Shown here: one piece after another, positions 1-9,506 of the stretch | Layout: the number at the start of each line of letters is the position of its first letter | How positions within the stretch are numbered: the stretch's first letter is position 1 | NCBI GenBank assembly: GCA_001802455.1 | Contig: MGXZ01000022.1 | Span: 1-64,000, forward strand | Source: Gammaproteobacteria bacterium RIFCSPHIGHO2_12_FULL_39_24 | GTDB lineage: Bacteria > Pseudomonadota > Gammaproteobacteria > Coxiellales > Coxiellaceae | Direction: 5' to 3' | Length of the DNA stretch: 64,000 nt | Translations under genes and position numbers: made by a program | Notes under the pieces: generated by a model | Told to the model about the DNA's origin: nothing | What the model saw: the letters and a program-made list of their open reading frames with translations, nothing else | Databases searched by the model: none

Positions 1-90
1 CCAATCGCCATGGAAGAAGGTTTACGCTTTGCGATTCGTGAAGGGGGTCGTACTGTTGGTGCAGGTGTAGTGGCGAAGATTTTGGCGTAA
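1..90 (+). CDS. tuf: Elongation factor Tu, C-terminal end (partial)
   Basis: Only the last 29 residues and the stop are present. The frame open from base 1 ends EGGRTVGAGVVAKILA, which is the invariant tail of EF-Tu domain III, the GTPase that brings aminoacyl-tRNA to the ribosome. The rest lies to the left of the window. Its position just before rpsJ is the usual str-to-S10 junction of Gammaproteobacteria. Confidence 0.95.
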   Translation, partial: PIAMEEGLRFAIREGGRTVGAGVVAKILA

Positions 91-102
91 GGAAGAGGAG
101 TG

Positions 103-154
103 GTGGGAGTGGGAGTTTCTGAGGCTACGCTCTTTTCTCCCACTCTCACTCCCA
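103..154. repeat. GGGAGT repeat arranged as a hairpin
   Basis: After the tuf stop the G-rich arm GTGGGAGTGGGAG (103-115) is followed about 20 bases later by a C-rich arm (136-154) that is largely its reverse complement, so the transcript can fold. There is no long T-run, so it is not a canonical terminator. Relatives lie at 33650-33705, 40046-40070 and 61711-61725, and a possible relative inside uvrA at about 21197-21225. Confidence 0.6.
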
Positions 155-229
155 CTGTTTAGCAAAGTTGTGAGCTTTAAAACTCAATAGAATTTTAAAA
201 GAATTTACAAAGATTGGAGAGACAGCCCC

Positions 230-553
230 ATGGCAATCGTAAAAGACAAACAACGTATTCGAATTCGTTTGAAAGCGTTCGATCATAAATTAATTGATCG
301 CTCCATCAGAGAAATTGTCAATACGGCAAAACGTACCGGTGCTCGTATTAAAGGGCCTATTTTATTGCCAACCAAGATTGAAAGATACACTGTTTTGATT
401 TCGCCACACGTTGATAAACATGCAAGAGATCAATATGAAATTAGAACGCATAAGCGTTTGGTCGATATTCTTCAACCAACTGATAAAACAGTTGATGCAT
501 TGATGAAGTTAGATTTGGCTGCGGGTGTTGATGTTCAGATTAGTGTTGAATAG
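230..553 (+). CDS. rpsJ: 30S ribosomal protein S10 (NusE)
   Basis: 107 residues starting [19 protein letters not shown], the typical S10 opening with a few extra N-terminal residues (family about 103). S10 sits in the 30S head and, as NusE, joins transcription antitermination complexes. It is the first gene of the S10 operon. It has a plausible ribosome-binding site (ggagag at 217-222), and the preceding 139 bases hold the hairpin repeat after tuf. Confidence 0.97.
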   Translation: MAIVKDKQRIRIRLKAFDHKLIDRSIREIVNTAKRTGARIKGPILLPTKIERYTVLISPHVDKHARDQYEIRTHKRLVDILQPTDKTVDALMKLDLAAGVDVQISVE

Positions 554-574
554 TTTTTTTTTGGAGTTAGGATC

Positions 575-1234
575 ATGTCAGTTGGTTTAGTAGGTCAAAA
601 ACGCGGAATGACGCGTATATTTACAGAAGCGGGTGAATCAATTCCTGTTACGGTGATTGAGATTCTACCTAATCGTATCGCACAAATTAAAAATAATGAC
701 ACGGATGGTTATTGCGCGATTCAAATAGCAGTTGGCAATAAAAAATCGTCTCACGTTAATAAACCCATGACAGGACATTATGCGAAGGCGGGTATTGAAG
801 CGGGAGAAATTCTGCGTGAATTTCGTGTGACAGAATCTGAATTATCACCGTTCAAAGTTGGCGATGCATTATCGCTGGATATTTTTCAGGAAGGTCAAAA
901 AGTAGATGTTCAGGGTATTTCGAAAGGCAAAGGATTTTCTGGTGTAATCAAACGTCACCATTTTACGATGCAAGATGCAACGCACGGTAATTCATTGTCG
1001 CATCGTGCACATGGCTCTACTGGTCAACGTCAAACGCCAGGTCGTGTATTTAAGGGTAAAAAAATGGCGGGACATCTTGGAAATGTGAAACGTAGTGCTA
1101 TTAACCAAGTAGTGATACAAGTGAACAAAGCATTAAATTGTTTGCTCATTCAAGGTGCTGTGCCCGGTGCGCCAGGTGGCTTTGTAGTATTGAAAGCAAC
1201 TGTCAAATCAAAAAAAGGGGCGGCTAAGAAATGA
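575..1234 (+). CDS. rplC: 50S ribosomal protein L3
   Basis: 219 residues, close to the family length. It opens [13 protein letters not shown] and contains the central loop with [20 protein letters not shown] and [11 protein letters not shown] that reaches toward the peptidyl-transferase centre. The Gln in GQRQTPG is the residue methylated by PrmB in relatives. A GGAG ribosome-binding site precedes the ATG. The stop overlaps the rplD start (ATGA). Confidence 0.97.
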   Translation: MSVGLVGQKRGMTRIFTEAGESIPVTVIEILPNRIAQIKNNDTDGYCAIQIAVGNKKSSHVNKPMTGHYAKAGIEAGEILREFRVTESELSPFKVGDALSLDIFQEGQKVDVQGISKGKGFSGVIKRHHFTMQDATHGNSLSHRAHGSTGQRQTPGRVFKGKKMAGHLGNVKRSAINQVVIQVNKALNCLLIQGAVPGAPGGFVVLKATVKSKKGAAKK

Positions 1235-1833
1235 AATTAACAGTAAATGGTGGCTTGCAGATCGACGTTTCTGATGAGATTTTTGCTTGTGAATTAAATG
1301 AAGGACTAATGCATCAAGTTGTCACTGCTTATATGGCGGGTGGACGACAAGGCACAAAAGCACAGAAAACACGTGCTGAAGTGAGTGGTGGTGGTGCAAA
1401 ACCGTGGAAACAAAAAGGGACTGGCCGTGCGCGCGCAGGTACAACGCGTGGACCCTTGTGGCGTAAAGGGGGTGTTACTTTCGCAGCGGTTTCTCGTGAT
1501 TTTACGCAAAAAATAAATAAAAAAGTGTATCGCAAAGGAATCAAAATTATTTTATCAGAATTGGTGCGTCAAGATCGATTTTTGGTAACGAATGATATAA
1601 ACTTGCCGACGCTTAAAACACGTGAATTAGTGAATTATTTGAAAGGGCTGAATTTAGATCAGGTTTTGATAGTTTCTGCCGGTGAAAATAATCATCTTTA
1701 CTTGAGCGCTAGAAATATACCGAATGTCGCTGTGTGTGATTACACACAAGTTGATCCGGTGAGTTTACTTTCATTTGAAAAAGTTTTATTTACCGTTGAT
1801 GCGCTGAAAAAATTCGAAGAGAGTTTTAAGTAG
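1231..1833 (+). CDS. rplD: 50S ribosomal protein L4
   Basis: 200 residues, family length about 201. It shows the L4 loop region [20 protein letters not shown] followed by [20 protein letters not shown]. In enterobacteria L4 also represses the S10 operon by binding its leader; no such leader structure was resolved here. It overlaps rplC by four bases, so the two are probably translationally coupled. Confidence 0.97.
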   Translation: MKLTVNGGLQIDVSDEIFACELNEGLMHQVVTAYMAGGRQGTKAQKTRAEVSGGGAKPWKQKGTGRARAGTTRGPLWRKGGVTFAAVSRDFTQKINKKVYRKGIKIILSELVRQDRFLVTNDINLPTLKTRELVNYLKGLNLDQVLIVSAGENNHLYLSARNIPNVAVCDYTQVDPVSLLSFEKVLFTVDALKKFEESFK

Positions 1834-1845
1834 GAATTTTATTTT

Positions 1846-2142
1846 ATGAGAAAAGAACAGTTATTAAAAATATTGCTAGCACCGCACACAACTGAAAAGG
1901 CATCTACCTCTAGTGGTGAATCTGGTTGCGCGCAATATGTTTTTCGTGTTGCTAACAGTGCAAATAAACACGATATCAAATTAGCCGTCGAGCAACTTTT
2001 TCAAGTAAATGTGAAAGCGGTAAATGTATTACGCAAAAAAGCGGCGAGCGCAAGCAAATACACACGTTCAATAGGACGACAACTTTCTTGGAAGAAAGCC
2101 TATGTTGTATTGGCTGCGGGACAAACAATTAATATTGCGTAA
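1846..2142 (+). CDS. rplW: 50S ribosomal protein L23
   Basis: 98 residues, the usual length. It begins [20 protein letters not shown] and contains [20 protein letters not shown], the typical L23 fold. L23 sits at the exit tunnel, where trigger factor and SRP dock. It starts 12 bases after rplD in canonical S10-operon order. Confidence 0.97.
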   Translation: MRKEQLLKILLAPHTTEKASTSSGESGCAQYVFRVANSANKHDIKLAVEQLFQVNVKAVNVLRKKAASASKYTRSIGRQLSWKKAYVVLAAGQTINIA

Positions 2143-2168
2143 CTGAAACCATTTTTGGAGTGAGAAAG

Positions 2169-2996
2169 ATGTCTTTAGTAAAATCGAAACCAACATCAGC
2201 GGGTCGACGTTTTGTTGTCAAAGTCGTCAATCCGGAACTGCATAAGGGGAAACCTTGTGGTTCTTTGTTGTTACCCAAAAACCGTATTAACGGTCGTAAC
2301 AATGAAGGCCGTATTACGATGCGACGTCGTGGTGGTGGTCATAAAAGACATTACCGCATGATTGATTTTATTAGGGACAAAGATGGTATTGCCGCACGTG
2401 TTGAACGGCTGGAGTATGATCCTAATCGCAGCGCAAATTTAGCGTTATTACTTTATAAAGATGGCGAAAGACGTTATATTATCGCCCCAAAAGATTTAGA
2501 AGTGGGCGATGAAGTACAGTCTGGTGAAAATATTGCAATTAAACCAGGCAATACCATGCGTTTACAAAATATACCACTTGGCTCAGTTGTACATTGCATC
2601 GAGTTGAAACCAGGAAAAGGCGCGCAATTAATTCGTAGCGCGGGTACATCGGCGCAATTAGCTGCAAAAGAAGGTGTGTATGCTGTGTTGCGTATGCGCT
2701 CAGGTGAAATGAGAAAAATATTAATTGATTGTCGCGCAACGATCGGTGAAGTGTCGAATGCTGAACACAATCTTCGTTCGCTGGGTAAAGCAGGCGCTGC
2801 AAGATGGCGCGGTATCCGACCCACGGTTCGAGGCGTTGCGATGAATCCCGTTGATCACCCGCATGGTGGTGGTGAAGGTAAAACTTCTGGTGGTCGTCAT
2901 CCAGTGAGTCCAACTGGCGTTCCAACGAAGGGTTATAAAACAAGAAAGAATAAATTTACTAGCAAAATGATCGTGAGAGACAGACGTAAGAAATAG
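2169..2996 (+). CDS. rplB: 50S ribosomal protein L2
   Basis: 275 residues from the ATG at 2169 ([12 protein letters not shown]). An in-frame GTG at 2160 is part of the ribosome-binding site (ggag at 2157-2160) and was not used. The conserved [20 protein letters not shown] near the C-terminus contains the His needed for peptidyl-transferase activity. The usual tight spacing to rpsS is broken by 88 bases carrying CTGATAA-type repeats. Confidence 0.96.
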   Translation: MSLVKSKPTSAGRRFVVKVVNPELHKGKPCGSLLLPKNRINGRNNEGRITMRRRGGGHKRHYRMIDFIRDKDGIAARVERLEYDPNRSANLALLLYKDGERRYIIAPKDLEVGDEVQSGENIAIKPGNTMRLQNIPLGSVVHCIELKPGKGAQLIRSAGTSAQLAAKEGVYAVLRMRSGEMRKILIDCRATIGEVSNAEHNLRSLGKAGAARWRGIRPTVRGVAMNPVDHPHGGGEGKTSGGRHPVSPTGVPTKGYKTRKNKFTSKMIVRDRRKK

Positions 2997-3034
2997 TGTG
3001 AGTTATCAGCGTAAGTGAGTATCCGAGGCGATTT

Positions 3035-3065
3035 AACTAATAACTGATAACCGATAACTGATAAT
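3035..3065 (+). repeat. Short CTGATAA-type 7-bp array (about 4 units)
   Basis: Between rplB and rpsS there are about four degenerate copies of ATAACTG or ATAACCG. Read on the plus strand, the strand of the operon, the unit gives TGATAA and so repeated stop codons. A single reverse-orientation copy (AGTTATCAG) lies at 3001. Same family as 9475-9499, 29188-29217, 43193-43210 and the long array at 61634-61703. Confidence 0.75.
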
Positions 3066-3084
3066 TAAAATCGAGGAAATAGCA

Positions 3085-3426
3085 GTGCCAAGATCAGTAA
3101 AAAAAGGCCCGTTTGTAGATGTGACGTTGAAGAAAAAAGTGCAAAAAGCACTGAAAGAAAATTCAAAGCGTCCCATCGTGACTTGGTCAAGAAGATCAAT
3201 GATTTTGCCAGACATGATTGGTTTAACCATCGCGATTCATAATGGTAAAGCGCATGTGCCTGTGTATATCACAGAAAATATGGTTGGACACAAATTAGGT
3301 GAATTTGCAGCTACTCGTACTTTTCGCGTGCACTCGGGTGATAGAAAAACGAAAGAAGCAGAAGCGGCGGCAGCAGCGAGTGGTGTTGGTGGTAGCGCTG
3401 CAGCAGCGGGCGGCAAAAAAGAATAA
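3085..3426 (+). CDS. rpsS: 30S ribosomal protein S19 with extra C-terminal tail
   Basis: 113 residues from a GTG start ([12 protein letters not shown]) preceded by GAGGAA. S19 lies in the 30S head near the A-site finger. The core matches up to [20 protein letters not shown], about the usual 92 residues. Beyond that is an unusual 20-odd residue Ala/Gly-rich tail ending GGKKE. It is in frame and followed by rplV with normal spacing, so it looks like a real extension rather than a frameshift. Confidence 0.95.
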   Translation: MPRSVKKGPFVDVTLKKKVQKALKENSKRPIVTWSRRSMILPDMIGLTIAIHNGKAHVPVYITENMVGHKLGEFAATRTFRVHSGDRKTKEAEAAAAASGVGGSAAAAGGKKE

Positions 3427-3448
3427 TTTAGAGTGAGAGATGATGACG

Positions 3449-3784
3449 ATGGAAGTATCAGCGAAATTAAATCGTGCCGGCATGTCGGCTCAAAAAGCGC
3501 GTTTGGTAGTCGATCAAATTCGTGGGTTATCAGCAGAAGCAGCAGTTGAGTTATTACGTTTTAGCGTAAAAGATGCTGCGAAAGCAGTAAAAAAAGTCGT
3601 TGATTCTGCTATTGCCAATGCATCTGAAAATGCAGGTATCGACTTAGATGATTTGGTGGTTAAAACGGCTTTCGTTAATGAAGGTCCGGTGATGAAGCGT
3701 TTTCATGCGCGTGCAAGAGGGCGTGGAAATCAAATTTTAAAAAGAAGCTGTCACATTACGGTGATTGTGTCAGATAACAAATAG
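3449..3784 (+). CDS. rplV: 50S ribosomal protein L22
   Basis: 111 residues from the ATG at 3449 ([20 protein letters not shown]), which fits the family start. ATGs at 3440 and 3443 are in frame but too close to the GAGTGAG ribosome-binding site at 3431-3437. The C-terminal hairpin [20 protein letters not shown] lines the exit tunnel and is where macrolide-resistance changes arise in relatives. Confidence 0.95.
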   Translation: MEVSAKLNRAGMSAQKARLVVDQIRGLSAEAAVELLRFSVKDAAKAVKKVVDSAIANASENAGIDLDDLVVKTAFVNEGPVMKRFHARARGRGNQILKRSCHITVIVSDNK

Positions 3785-3800
3785 TTTTTTGGAGAAATAA

Positions 3801-4478
3801 ATGGGTCAGAAAGTTAATCCAACCGGTATACGACTGGGCATTACAGAAACGTGGAAATCAATGTGGTTTGCACACAGCGAGTATGCGGATTACTTAAATG
3901 CTGACTTGAAAGTCAGAGAATATCTCATGAAAAAATTAGCAGGCGCCTCTATTTCTCGTATTCAAATTGATCGTCCTGCACGCAATGCGAAAATTGCGAT
4001 TCATTCAGCGCGTCCTGGCGTCATTATCGGTAAAAAGGGTAGCGATGTTGATACATTGCGTAAAGAAGTTTCTAAGATCATGAACGTGCCAGTTCACATT
4101 ACGATTGAAGAAATTCGCAAGCCAGAAATTGATGCTAAGTTGGTTGCCGAAAGTGTTGCGCAACAATTGGAAAGGCGTATTATGTTCCGCCGCGCGATGA
4201 AAAAGGCAATGCAATCTGCGATTCGTCATGGCGCTCTTGGTGTAAAAGTGTGTATGAGTGGACGTTTAGGTGGCGCAGAAATTGCACGCGTTGAATGGGC
4301 GCGTGAAGGACGTGTTCCTTTGCATACTTTCAGAGCCAACATTGATTATGCAACAGCGATTGCAAAGACAACATACGGAATTATCGGCGTTAAGGTGTGG
4401 ATTTACAAAGGCGAAATTCTTGACGCAGAATCTGAATCAGCGGAAGCAGTGGCTGTCGTAGAATCGACGGAAAAATAA
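3801..4478 (+). CDS. rpsC: 30S ribosomal protein S3
   Basis: 225 residues starting [21 protein letters not shown] domain is visible ([20 protein letters not shown], about residues 72-91), followed by the C-terminal domain with [20 protein letters not shown] and [17 protein letters not shown]3 is at the mRNA entry site. The Glu/Ser-rich tail is slightly variable, as is normal for the family. Confidence 0.97.
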   Translation: MGQKVNPTGIRLGITETWKSMWFAHSEYADYLNADLKVREYLMKKLAGASISRIQIDRPARNAKIAIHSARPGVIIGKKGSDVDTLRKEVSKIMNVPVHITIEEIRKPEIDAKLVAESVAQQLERRIMFRRAMKKAMQSAIRHGALGVKVCMSGRLGGAEIARVEWAREGRVPLHTFRANIDYATAIAKTTYGIIGVKVWIYKGEILDAESESAEAVAVVESTEK

Positions 4479-4495
4479 AGGCAGAGAAATAGAAC

Positions 4496-4909
4496 ATGTT
4501 ACAACCCAAAGCAAGAAAATATAGAAAAGCATTTAAGGGAAGAAATCGTGGAACTGCTAAGAGTGGTAATACGGTTGCTTTCGGTGAATATGGTTTGAAA
4601 TCAACGGAGCGTGGTCGTATTACGGCACGCCAAATTGAAGCGGCTCGTCGCGCCATATCGCGCCATATTAAACGCGGTGGAAAAGTTACTATTCGCATTT
4701 TCCCCGACAAGCCAATCAGTAAAAAACCATTAGAAGTACGTCAGGGTAAAGGTAAAGGTAATGTTGAATATTGGGTAGCTGAAATTAAACCAGGTTGTGT
4801 GATGTTTGAATTGGAAGGTGTCACAAAAGATATTGCAACAGAAGCATTTGAGTTGGCTGCTGCAAAATTACCGTTGAAATCGGTAATGATTCAAAGAACG
4901 GTGATGTAA
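4496..4909 (+). CDS. rplP: 50S ribosomal protein L16
   Basis: 137 residues, family 136. It starts [19 protein letters not shown] and contains [20 protein letters not shown] and [21 protein letters not shown]16 helps shape the A-site of the large subunit. In normal S10-operon position, 17 bases after rpsC. Confidence 0.97.
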   Translation: MLQPKARKYRKAFKGRNRGTAKSGNTVAFGEYGLKSTERGRITARQIEAARRAISRHIKRGGKVTIRIFPDKPISKKPLEVRQGKGKGNVEYWVAEIKPGCVMFELEGVTKDIATEAFELAAAKLPLKSVMIQRTVM

Positions 4910-4911
4910 TC

Positions 4912-5103
4912 ATGAATATGACTGAATTAAAAACAAAATCAAAACAAGAATTAAAAGAATTATTGCTCAATTTATTGAATGAACAATTTCAATTGAGAAT
5001 GCAAAAAGGCATGACGGAAAATCCTAAAACACATGTGTTTGCTAAAGTACGCAAGGACATTGCTCGTGTTCACACGATTCTGAATCAGGATAAAAAGAAA
5101 TGA
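4912..5103 (+). CDS. rpmC: 50S ribosomal protein L29
   Basis: 63 residues of alpha-helical hairpin ([20 protein letters not shown], then [18 protein letters not shown]), the normal L29 size. It lies at the tunnel exit next to L23. Starts two bases after rplP and shares four bases (ATGA) with rpsQ. Confidence 0.96.
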   Translation: MNMTELKTKSKQELKELLLNLLNEQFQLRMQKGMTENPKTHVFAKVRKDIARVHTILNQDKKK

Positions 5104-5339
5104 AAAAAAATGTACGCACGCTAACCGGTCAGGTTGTTAGCGACAAAATGAATAAAAGCATTACGGTTTTGGTAGAACGTCGCGTGAAACATCCGAAATA
5201 TGGGAAGTTTGTAAAACGTTCTTCTAAAATTCACGCCCATGATGAAACCAATGTGTGTCGCGAAGGCGATGTCGTTATTATTAGCGAATGCAGACCCATT
5301 TCGAAAACGAAGAAGTGGACTTTTGTTGAAAAAATTTAA
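5100..5339 (+). CDS. rpsQ: 30S ribosomal protein S17
   Basis: 79 residues with the S17 OB fold: [40 protein letters not shown], then [20 protein letters not shown]. Primary 16S rRNA binder. Last gene of the S10 group, start overlapping the rpmC stop. Confidence 0.97.
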   Translation: MKKNVRTLTGQVVSDKMNKSITVLVERRVKHPKYGKFVKRSSKIHAHDETNVCREGDVVIISECRPISKTKKWTFVEKI

Positions 5340-5357
5340 GGTTGAGAGGGTGAGGAA

Positions 5358-5726
5358 ATGATACAAGTACAAACAGTTCTCGACGTTGCTGATAACAGCG
5401 GTGCACGCCGAGTTCAGTGTATCAAAGTATTGGGTGGATCGAAGAGACGTTATGCGAATATTGGTGACGTGATTAAGGTTAGCGTAAAAGAAGCGATTCC
5501 ACGCGGAAAAGTGAAAAAAGGTGAAGTGTTGGATGCGGTTGTTGTGCGCACTTGTAGTGGCGTGCGTCGTTCTGATGGATCATTGATTCGTTTTGATTCT
5601 AATGCAGTGGTTCTTTTAAATCCTCAACAACAACCGATTGGAACCCGTATTTTTGGACCCGTAACACGTGAATTGCGTTCCACGAGTTTTATGAAAATTG
5701 TTTCGTTGGCATTAGAAGTTTTGTAG
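5358..5726 (+). CDS. rplN: 50S ribosomal protein L14
   Basis: 122 residues, exactly the usual length. It begins [20 protein letters not shown] and ends in the helix [17 protein letters not shown]14 contacts the 30S subunit and is the target of RsfS in relatives. First gene of the spc group; GAGGAAATG gives the ribosome-binding site. Confidence 0.97.
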   Translation: MIQVQTVLDVADNSGARRVQCIKVLGGSKRRYANIGDVIKVSVKEAIPRGKVKKGEVLDAVVVRTCSGVRRSDGSLIRFDSNAVVLLNPQQQPIGTRIFGPVTRELRSTSFMKIVSLALEVL

Positions 5727-5747
5727 CTTTATTTTTGAGAGTGTCGC

Positions 5748-6083
5748 ATGCAAAAAATTAAAAAAAATGATCTCGTTATTGTCTTGATCGGAAAAGATCG
5801 TGGTCGTTCTGGAAAAGTGATTAGGATAGTTGAAGATGCTGCGTTGGTGGAAGGGATGAATATCATCAAAAAACACACGAGACCCAATCCCAATTTAGGA
5901 ATTCAAGGCGGTATTATTGAGAAAGAATCTCCCATTCATTTATCGAATGTGGCGTTGTTGAATCCGATCACTAAAAAAGCGGATAAAGTGGGTTTTAAAA
6001 CGATCCCAGCAAAAGTGGCGGGTGAGAAAGCAAAAAAAGTTCGTTATTTTAAATCAAATAATGAACTCGTCGATATTATTTAG
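5748..6083 (+). CDS. rplX: 50S ribosomal protein L24
   Basis: 111 residues. A KOW motif near the N-terminus ([20 protein letters not shown]) is followed by [14 protein letters not shown] and [21 protein letters not shown]24 starts 50S assembly. Slightly longer than the 104-residue E. coli protein. It is followed by rplE, whose chosen start lies 19 bases downstream. Confidence 0.96.
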   Translation: MQKIKKNDLVIVLIGKDRGRSGKVIRIVEDAALVEGMNIIKKHTRPNPNLGIQGGIIEKESPIHLSNVALLNPITKKADKVGFKTIPAKVAGEKAKKVRYFKSNNELVDII

Positions 6084-6102
6084 TAAAGACTGGATTAGCG
6101 AA

Positions 6103-6645
6103 ATGAAAGCAGCATTACAAAAAAAATATGAAGAGTCGGTTGTAAAACAACTTCAAAAAGAATTTGGTTATAAAAGCCCGATGCAAGTTCCTCGTATTGC
6201 AAAAATCACATTAAACATGGGATTGGGTGAAGCGGTTGAGGATAAAAAAATCATTAACTTTGCGCTAGATGACATGGCTAAAATTGCGGGTCAAAAACCA
6301 GTGACCACGTTGTCGAAGAAATCCATTGCGGGTTTCAAAATTCGCGACAATTATCCCATTGGATGCAAAGTTACCTTACGTAGAAAAAAAATGTATGAAT
6401 TTTTGCATCGTTTGATTTCAATTGCTATTCCCCGTATTCGCGATTTTCGTGGATTCAGTTCAAAAGCATTTGATGGTCGTGGAAATTATAGCTTGGGTAT
6501 TAAGGAACAAATCGTATTTCCAGAAATACAATACGACAAAATTGATCGAATTCGTGGTTTGGACATTACCATTACAACCACGGCAACTGATGACAAAGAA
6601 GCGCGTGCGTTATTAAAAGCATTCGGATTTCCGTTGAAAAGTTAG
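6103..6645 (+). CDS. rplE: 50S ribosomal protein L5
   Basis: 180 residues from the ATG at 6103 ([20 protein letters not shown]), matching the 179-residue family. The frame is open further upstream into rplX, but that part has no L5 similarity. Core motifs are [15 protein letters not shown] and [20 protein letters not shown]5 belongs to the 5S RNA particle. Confidence 0.96.
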   Translation: MKAALQKKYEESVVKQLQKEFGYKSPMQVPRIAKITLNMGLGEAVEDKKIINFALDDMAKIAGQKPVTTLSKKSIAGFKIRDNYPIGCKVTLRRKKMYEFLHRLISIAIPRIRDFRGFSSKAFDGRGNYSLGIKEQIVFPEIQYDKIDRIRGLDITITTTATDDKEARALLKAFGFPLKS

Positions 6646-6666
6646 TTTTTTATTTGAGGAAATAAT

Positions 6667-6963
6667 ATGGCAAAGACAAGTGTGATGATACGTAACAAAA
6701 GAAGAAAAGAACTTTCTGAGCGTATGAAAAACACACGAAATGCATTAAAAGAAGTCATTCGTCTTGATGAAGAAAGTCGTGATGAGGCGGTGGATAAACT
6801 TCAGAAACGTCGTCGCAATGAAAGCCCGACTCGTGTTCGTCATCGCTGCAGACAATGCGGCAGAAGTCGTGGAACATTAAAACGTTTTGGTTTATGTCGT
6901 ATTCACTTGCGCGAAGCGGCAATGCGTGGTGATGTGCCAGGATTGAGAAAAGCAAGTTGGTAG
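6667..6963 (+). CDS. rpsN: 30S ribosomal protein S14, long form with a zinc-type motif
   Basis: 98 residues, so the long form typical of Gammaproteobacteria (about 101). Unusually it carries CRQCG, twelve residues, then CRIH: a C-x2-C-x12-C-x2-H pattern at the place where the short zinc-binding S14 has C-x2-C-x12-C-x2-C. Most gammaproteobacterial long forms lack these Cys. The C-terminus LREAAMRGDVPGLRKASW is classical. Confidence 0.95.
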   Translation: MAKTSVMIRNKRRKELSERMKNTRNALKEVIRLDEESRDEAVDKLQKRRRNESPTRVRHRCRQCGRSRGTLKRFGLCRIHLREAAMRGDVPGLRKASW

Positions 6964-7001
6964 AAATAAATTATAAGTTGGAAAACAGAGAGTAATTAAA
7001 A

Positions 7002-7397
7002 ATGAGTTTACAAGATCCAATAGCAGATATGCTCGTTAGAATTAAAAACGCGCAAGCCGTCGCGAAAGTGTCGGTTGCTATGCCGAAGTCAAAAATTAAA
7101 ATTGCGATCGCAAAAGTTTTGCAAGAGGAAGGATATATTGCCGGATTTTCAGAAACAGAAATGAGTGGTAATCCTTGGATGACCGTTGAATTGAAATATT
7201 ATGACAGCAAACCAGTTATTCGTCGCTTGGAAAGAGTGAGTCGCTCGAGTTTACGGGTATATCAAGCAGCAACTGATTTACCTGAGGTTGAAAATGGTTT
7301 GGGTATTGCCATTATTTCAACTTCTCAAGGTGTGATGACTGCGACTGCTGCGAAAAAAATGGGTCAAGGCGGCGAAGTATTATGCTACGTGAGCTAG
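7002..7397 (+). CDS. rpsH: 30S ribosomal protein S8
   Basis: 131 residues, usual length. It opens [20 protein letters not shown] and ends [33 protein letters not shown]8 is a primary 16S binder and, in E. coli, the repressor of the spc operon. Canonical order between rpsN and rplF. Confidence 0.97.
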   Translation: MSLQDPIADMLVRIKNAQAVAKVSVAMPKSKIKIAIAKVLQEEGYIAGFSETEMSGNPWMTVELKYYDSKPVIRRLERVSRSSLRVYQAATDLPEVENGLGIAIISTSQGVMTATAAKKMGQGGEVLCYVS

Positions 7398-7404
7398 GAG
7401 AATA

Positions 7405-7944
7405 ATGATGGCGAGTAGAGTGGCAAAAAGCCCAATTAAAATTCCTGCTGGTGTTGATGTAAAAATTACCGGCCATGAAGTGATTGTGAAAGGAAAACTG
7501 GGTGAGTTGAAACAAGTTGTTCCTGCTCTGGTAAAAGTGGCGCAGTCTGATGGCCATGTACAAATTTCTGCTGCGAACGACACTCAAGATTCTGATTCAC
7601 AATCGGGAACGCTGCGAGCAATTATTCAAAATATGGTGAAGGGTGTTTCAACTGGCTTTACAGAAAAATTAGTTTTGATCGGCGTGGGTTATCGTGCAAA
7701 AGTTCAGGGAAATGCATTGGATCTTGCTGTTGGATATTCTCATCCGGTCGCGATGATTTTACCAAAAGGAGTTAAAGCAGACTGTCCCAGTAACACAGAA
7801 ATTGTATTACAAGGTCCGGATAAGCACGTGCTCGCGCAATTTGCAGCAAATGTTCGTGCGGTTCGCCCACCAGAACCTTACAAAGGTAAAGGTATTCGTT
7901 ACGAGAACGAAAAAATTATTTTGAAAGAGGGTAAGAAGAAATAA
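7405..7944 (+). CDS. rplF: 50S ribosomal protein L6
   Basis: 179 residues (178 if the second ATG at 7408 is used). Starts MASRVAKSPIKIPAGVDVKI and carries the C-terminal KGKGIRYENEKIILKEGKKK. L6 lies near the factor-binding site of the 50S. Its stop overlaps the rplR start by one base (TAATG). Confidence 0.97.
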   Translation: MMASRVAKSPIKIPAGVDVKITGHEVIVKGKLGELKQVVPALVKVAQSDGHVQISAANDTQDSDSQSGTLRAIIQNMVKGVSTGFTEKLVLIGVGYRAKVQGNALDLAVGYSHPVAMILPKGVKADCPSNTEIVLQGPDKHVLAQFAANVRAVRPPEPYKGKGIRYENEKIILKEGKKK

Positions 7945-8306
7945 TGATACATCTTAACAAAAAGGCGTCACGTATCCGCAGATCCGGACGTACGCGTCAT
8001 CATATCCGTCGTTTAGGTGTTAATCGTTTAAGCGTGTTTCGTTCAGCGAATAATATTTACGCGCAAGTTTTCACACCTTGTGGCTCAGCTGTTTTGGCTT
8101 CTGCTTCCACGCTAGATAAAGAGGTTCAAAGTGAATTGAAACACGGTGGAAATAAAAAAGCAGCAGAATTAGCGGGTGCATTGTTGGCAAAACGTTGCAA
8201 GGACGCAGGAATAAAGCAATTGGCATTTGATCGTTCAGGTTATCGTTATCATGGCCGTGTTAAAGCATTAGCAGATGCGGCACGAAATGGTGGAATCGAA
8301 TTTTAA
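7944..8306 (+). CDS. rplR: 50S ribosomal protein L18
   Basis: 120 residues with an Arg-rich N-terminus (SRIRRSGRTRHHIRRLGVNR) and the conserved end FDRSGYRYHGRVKALADAAR. It binds 5S rRNA with L5. Starts on the last base of rplF. Confidence 0.97.
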   Translation: MIHLNKKASRIRRSGRTRHHIRRLGVNRLSVFRSANNIYAQVFTPCGSAVLASASTLDKEVQSELKHGGNKKAAELAGALLAKRCKDAGIKQLAFDRSGYRYHGRVKALADAARNGGIEF

Positions 8307-8320
8307 AAAGGTGATTAAGT

Positions 8321-8839
8321 ATGAGTCAGGTTGCGGCAGATTCTAATGCACAAACAGATGGCATAACTGACAAGTTGGTTAGTGTCAGAAGAACTTCTAA
8401 AACAACAAAAGGCGGTCGTGATTTTAGCTTTTCAGCGCTGGTTGTTGTGGGTGATGGTCAAGGTAAAATTGGTTTTGGTCAAGGCAAAGCAAAAGAAGTT
8501 CCAATCGCTATTCAGAAAGCAACGGATTCTGCGCGTCGCAATATGCTTCAAGTGCAATTGAATGGCACCACACTGTATCACGAAGTGCGTGCACGTCATG
8601 GTGCAAGCAAGGTGTTGTTGCTTCCTGCTTCAGAAGGTACCGGTATTATCGCAGGTGGTGCAGTTCGTGCTGTATTTGAAGTAATGGGTGTTCAAAATGT
8701 GTTGGCAAAAAATGTGGGATCGACCAATCCTGTTAACGTTGTTCGTGCAACTGTGAAAGGGTTAACAGAAATGTTAACACCTGAAATGGCGGCGAAAAAA
8801 CGCGGAAAATCAATTAAAGAAATCATGTCTGAAAAATAG
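8321..8839 (+). CDS. rpsE: 30S ribosomal protein S5
   Basis: 172 residues. The N-terminal dsRNA-binding-like domain has [20 protein letters not shown] and [18 protein letters not shown]; the C-terminal domain has [21 protein letters not shown]5 contributes to decoding fidelity and mRNA entry. Slightly longer than E. coli S5 (167), with a few extra N-terminal residues. Confidence 0.97.
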   Translation: MSQVAADSNAQTDGITDKLVSVRRTSKTTKGGRDFSFSALVVVGDGQGKIGFGQGKAKEVPIAIQKATDSARRNMLQVQLNGTTLYHEVRARHGASKVLLLPASEGTGIIAGGAVRAVFEVMGVQNVLAKNVGSTNPVNVVRATVKGLTEMLTPEMAAKKRGKSIKEIMSEK

Positions 8840-8850
8840 AGTAATTCTGT

Positions 8851-9045
8851 ATGACAAAAAATAAAAAATTAAAAGTGACATTGATACACAGTATTTACGG
8901 ACGCAAACCAACGCATGCTGAATGTGTGAGAGGTCTTGGCATTCGTCGTATTCGTCAATCGGTTGTCGTAAATGATACACCGAGCATTCGTGGATTGATT
9001 GAGAAAGTATCGTATTTGTTAACCGTAGAAGAAGTGGCGTTATGA
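8851..9045 (+). CDS. rpmD: 50S ribosomal protein L30
   Basis: 64 residues: [20 protein letters not shown], then [20 protein letters not shown]. The usual size is about 59. Present in the spc operon at its usual place, with an ATGA overlap to rplO. Confidence 0.95.
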   Translation: MTKNKKLKVTLIHSIYGRKPTHAECVRGLGIRRIRQSVVVNDTPSIRGLIEKVSYLLTVEEVAL

Positions 9046-9473
9046 GATTAAATACTATCAAACCCGCTGCTGGTGCAAAGCAGTCGAAGAAGCGTTTAGG
9101 TCGTGGTGTCGGATCTGGATTGGGTAAAACTGCAGGTCGTGGCCACAAAGGTCAACACGCGCGTGCCGGTAATTCTCACAAGCCCGGATTTGAAGGTGGG
9201 CAAATGCCAATACAGCGTCGCCTGCCTAAATTTGGTTTTCATTCTCGTTTGGGAAAAGTCACTGCGGAAATTCGATTAAGTGAATTAAATAAATTAAAAA
9301 TCGATACCGTTGATATTTTTACATTGAGAGAAGCGAATTTTATTTCAACTACGATTGAATTTGTAAAAGTGTTTGCATCCGGTGAAATTAAAAAACCATT
9401 GACATTGCGCGGTATTAAAGTTTCAGCAGGCGCGAAGAAGGCGATTGAAGCAGCGGGTGGAAAAGTAGAATAG
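9042..9473 (+). CDS. rplO: 50S ribosomal protein L15
   Basis: 143 residues: [20 protein letters not shown], then [20 protein letters not shown] and [19 protein letters not shown]15 is a late assembly protein of the 50S. A short CTGATAA-family array begins within a few bases of its stop. Confidence 0.97.
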   Translation: MRLNTIKPAAGAKQSKKRLGRGVGSGLGKTAGRGHKGQHARAGNSHKPGFEGGQMPIQRRLPKFGFHSRLGKVTAEIRLSELNKLKIDTVDIFTLREANFISTTIEFVKVFASGEIKKPLTLRGIKVSAGAKKAIEAAGGKVE

Positions 9474-9474
9474 T

Positions 9475-9499
9475 TACGGATAACGGATAACGGATAACT
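9475..9499 (+). repeat. 7-bp array of the CTGATAA family (GGATAAC variant, 3 units)
   Basis: Three copies of GGATAAC fill most of the 33 bases between rplO and secY. On the coding strand they supply TAA in successive frames directly after the rplO stop. Related to the arrays at 3035, 29188, 43193 and 61634. Confidence 0.75.
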
Positions 9500-9506
9500 A
9501 AATTTA

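Noticed and set aside
6022-6102. Extended rplE start
   Set aside because: It overlaps rplX and has no L5 similarity; the ATG at 6103 gives the family length.
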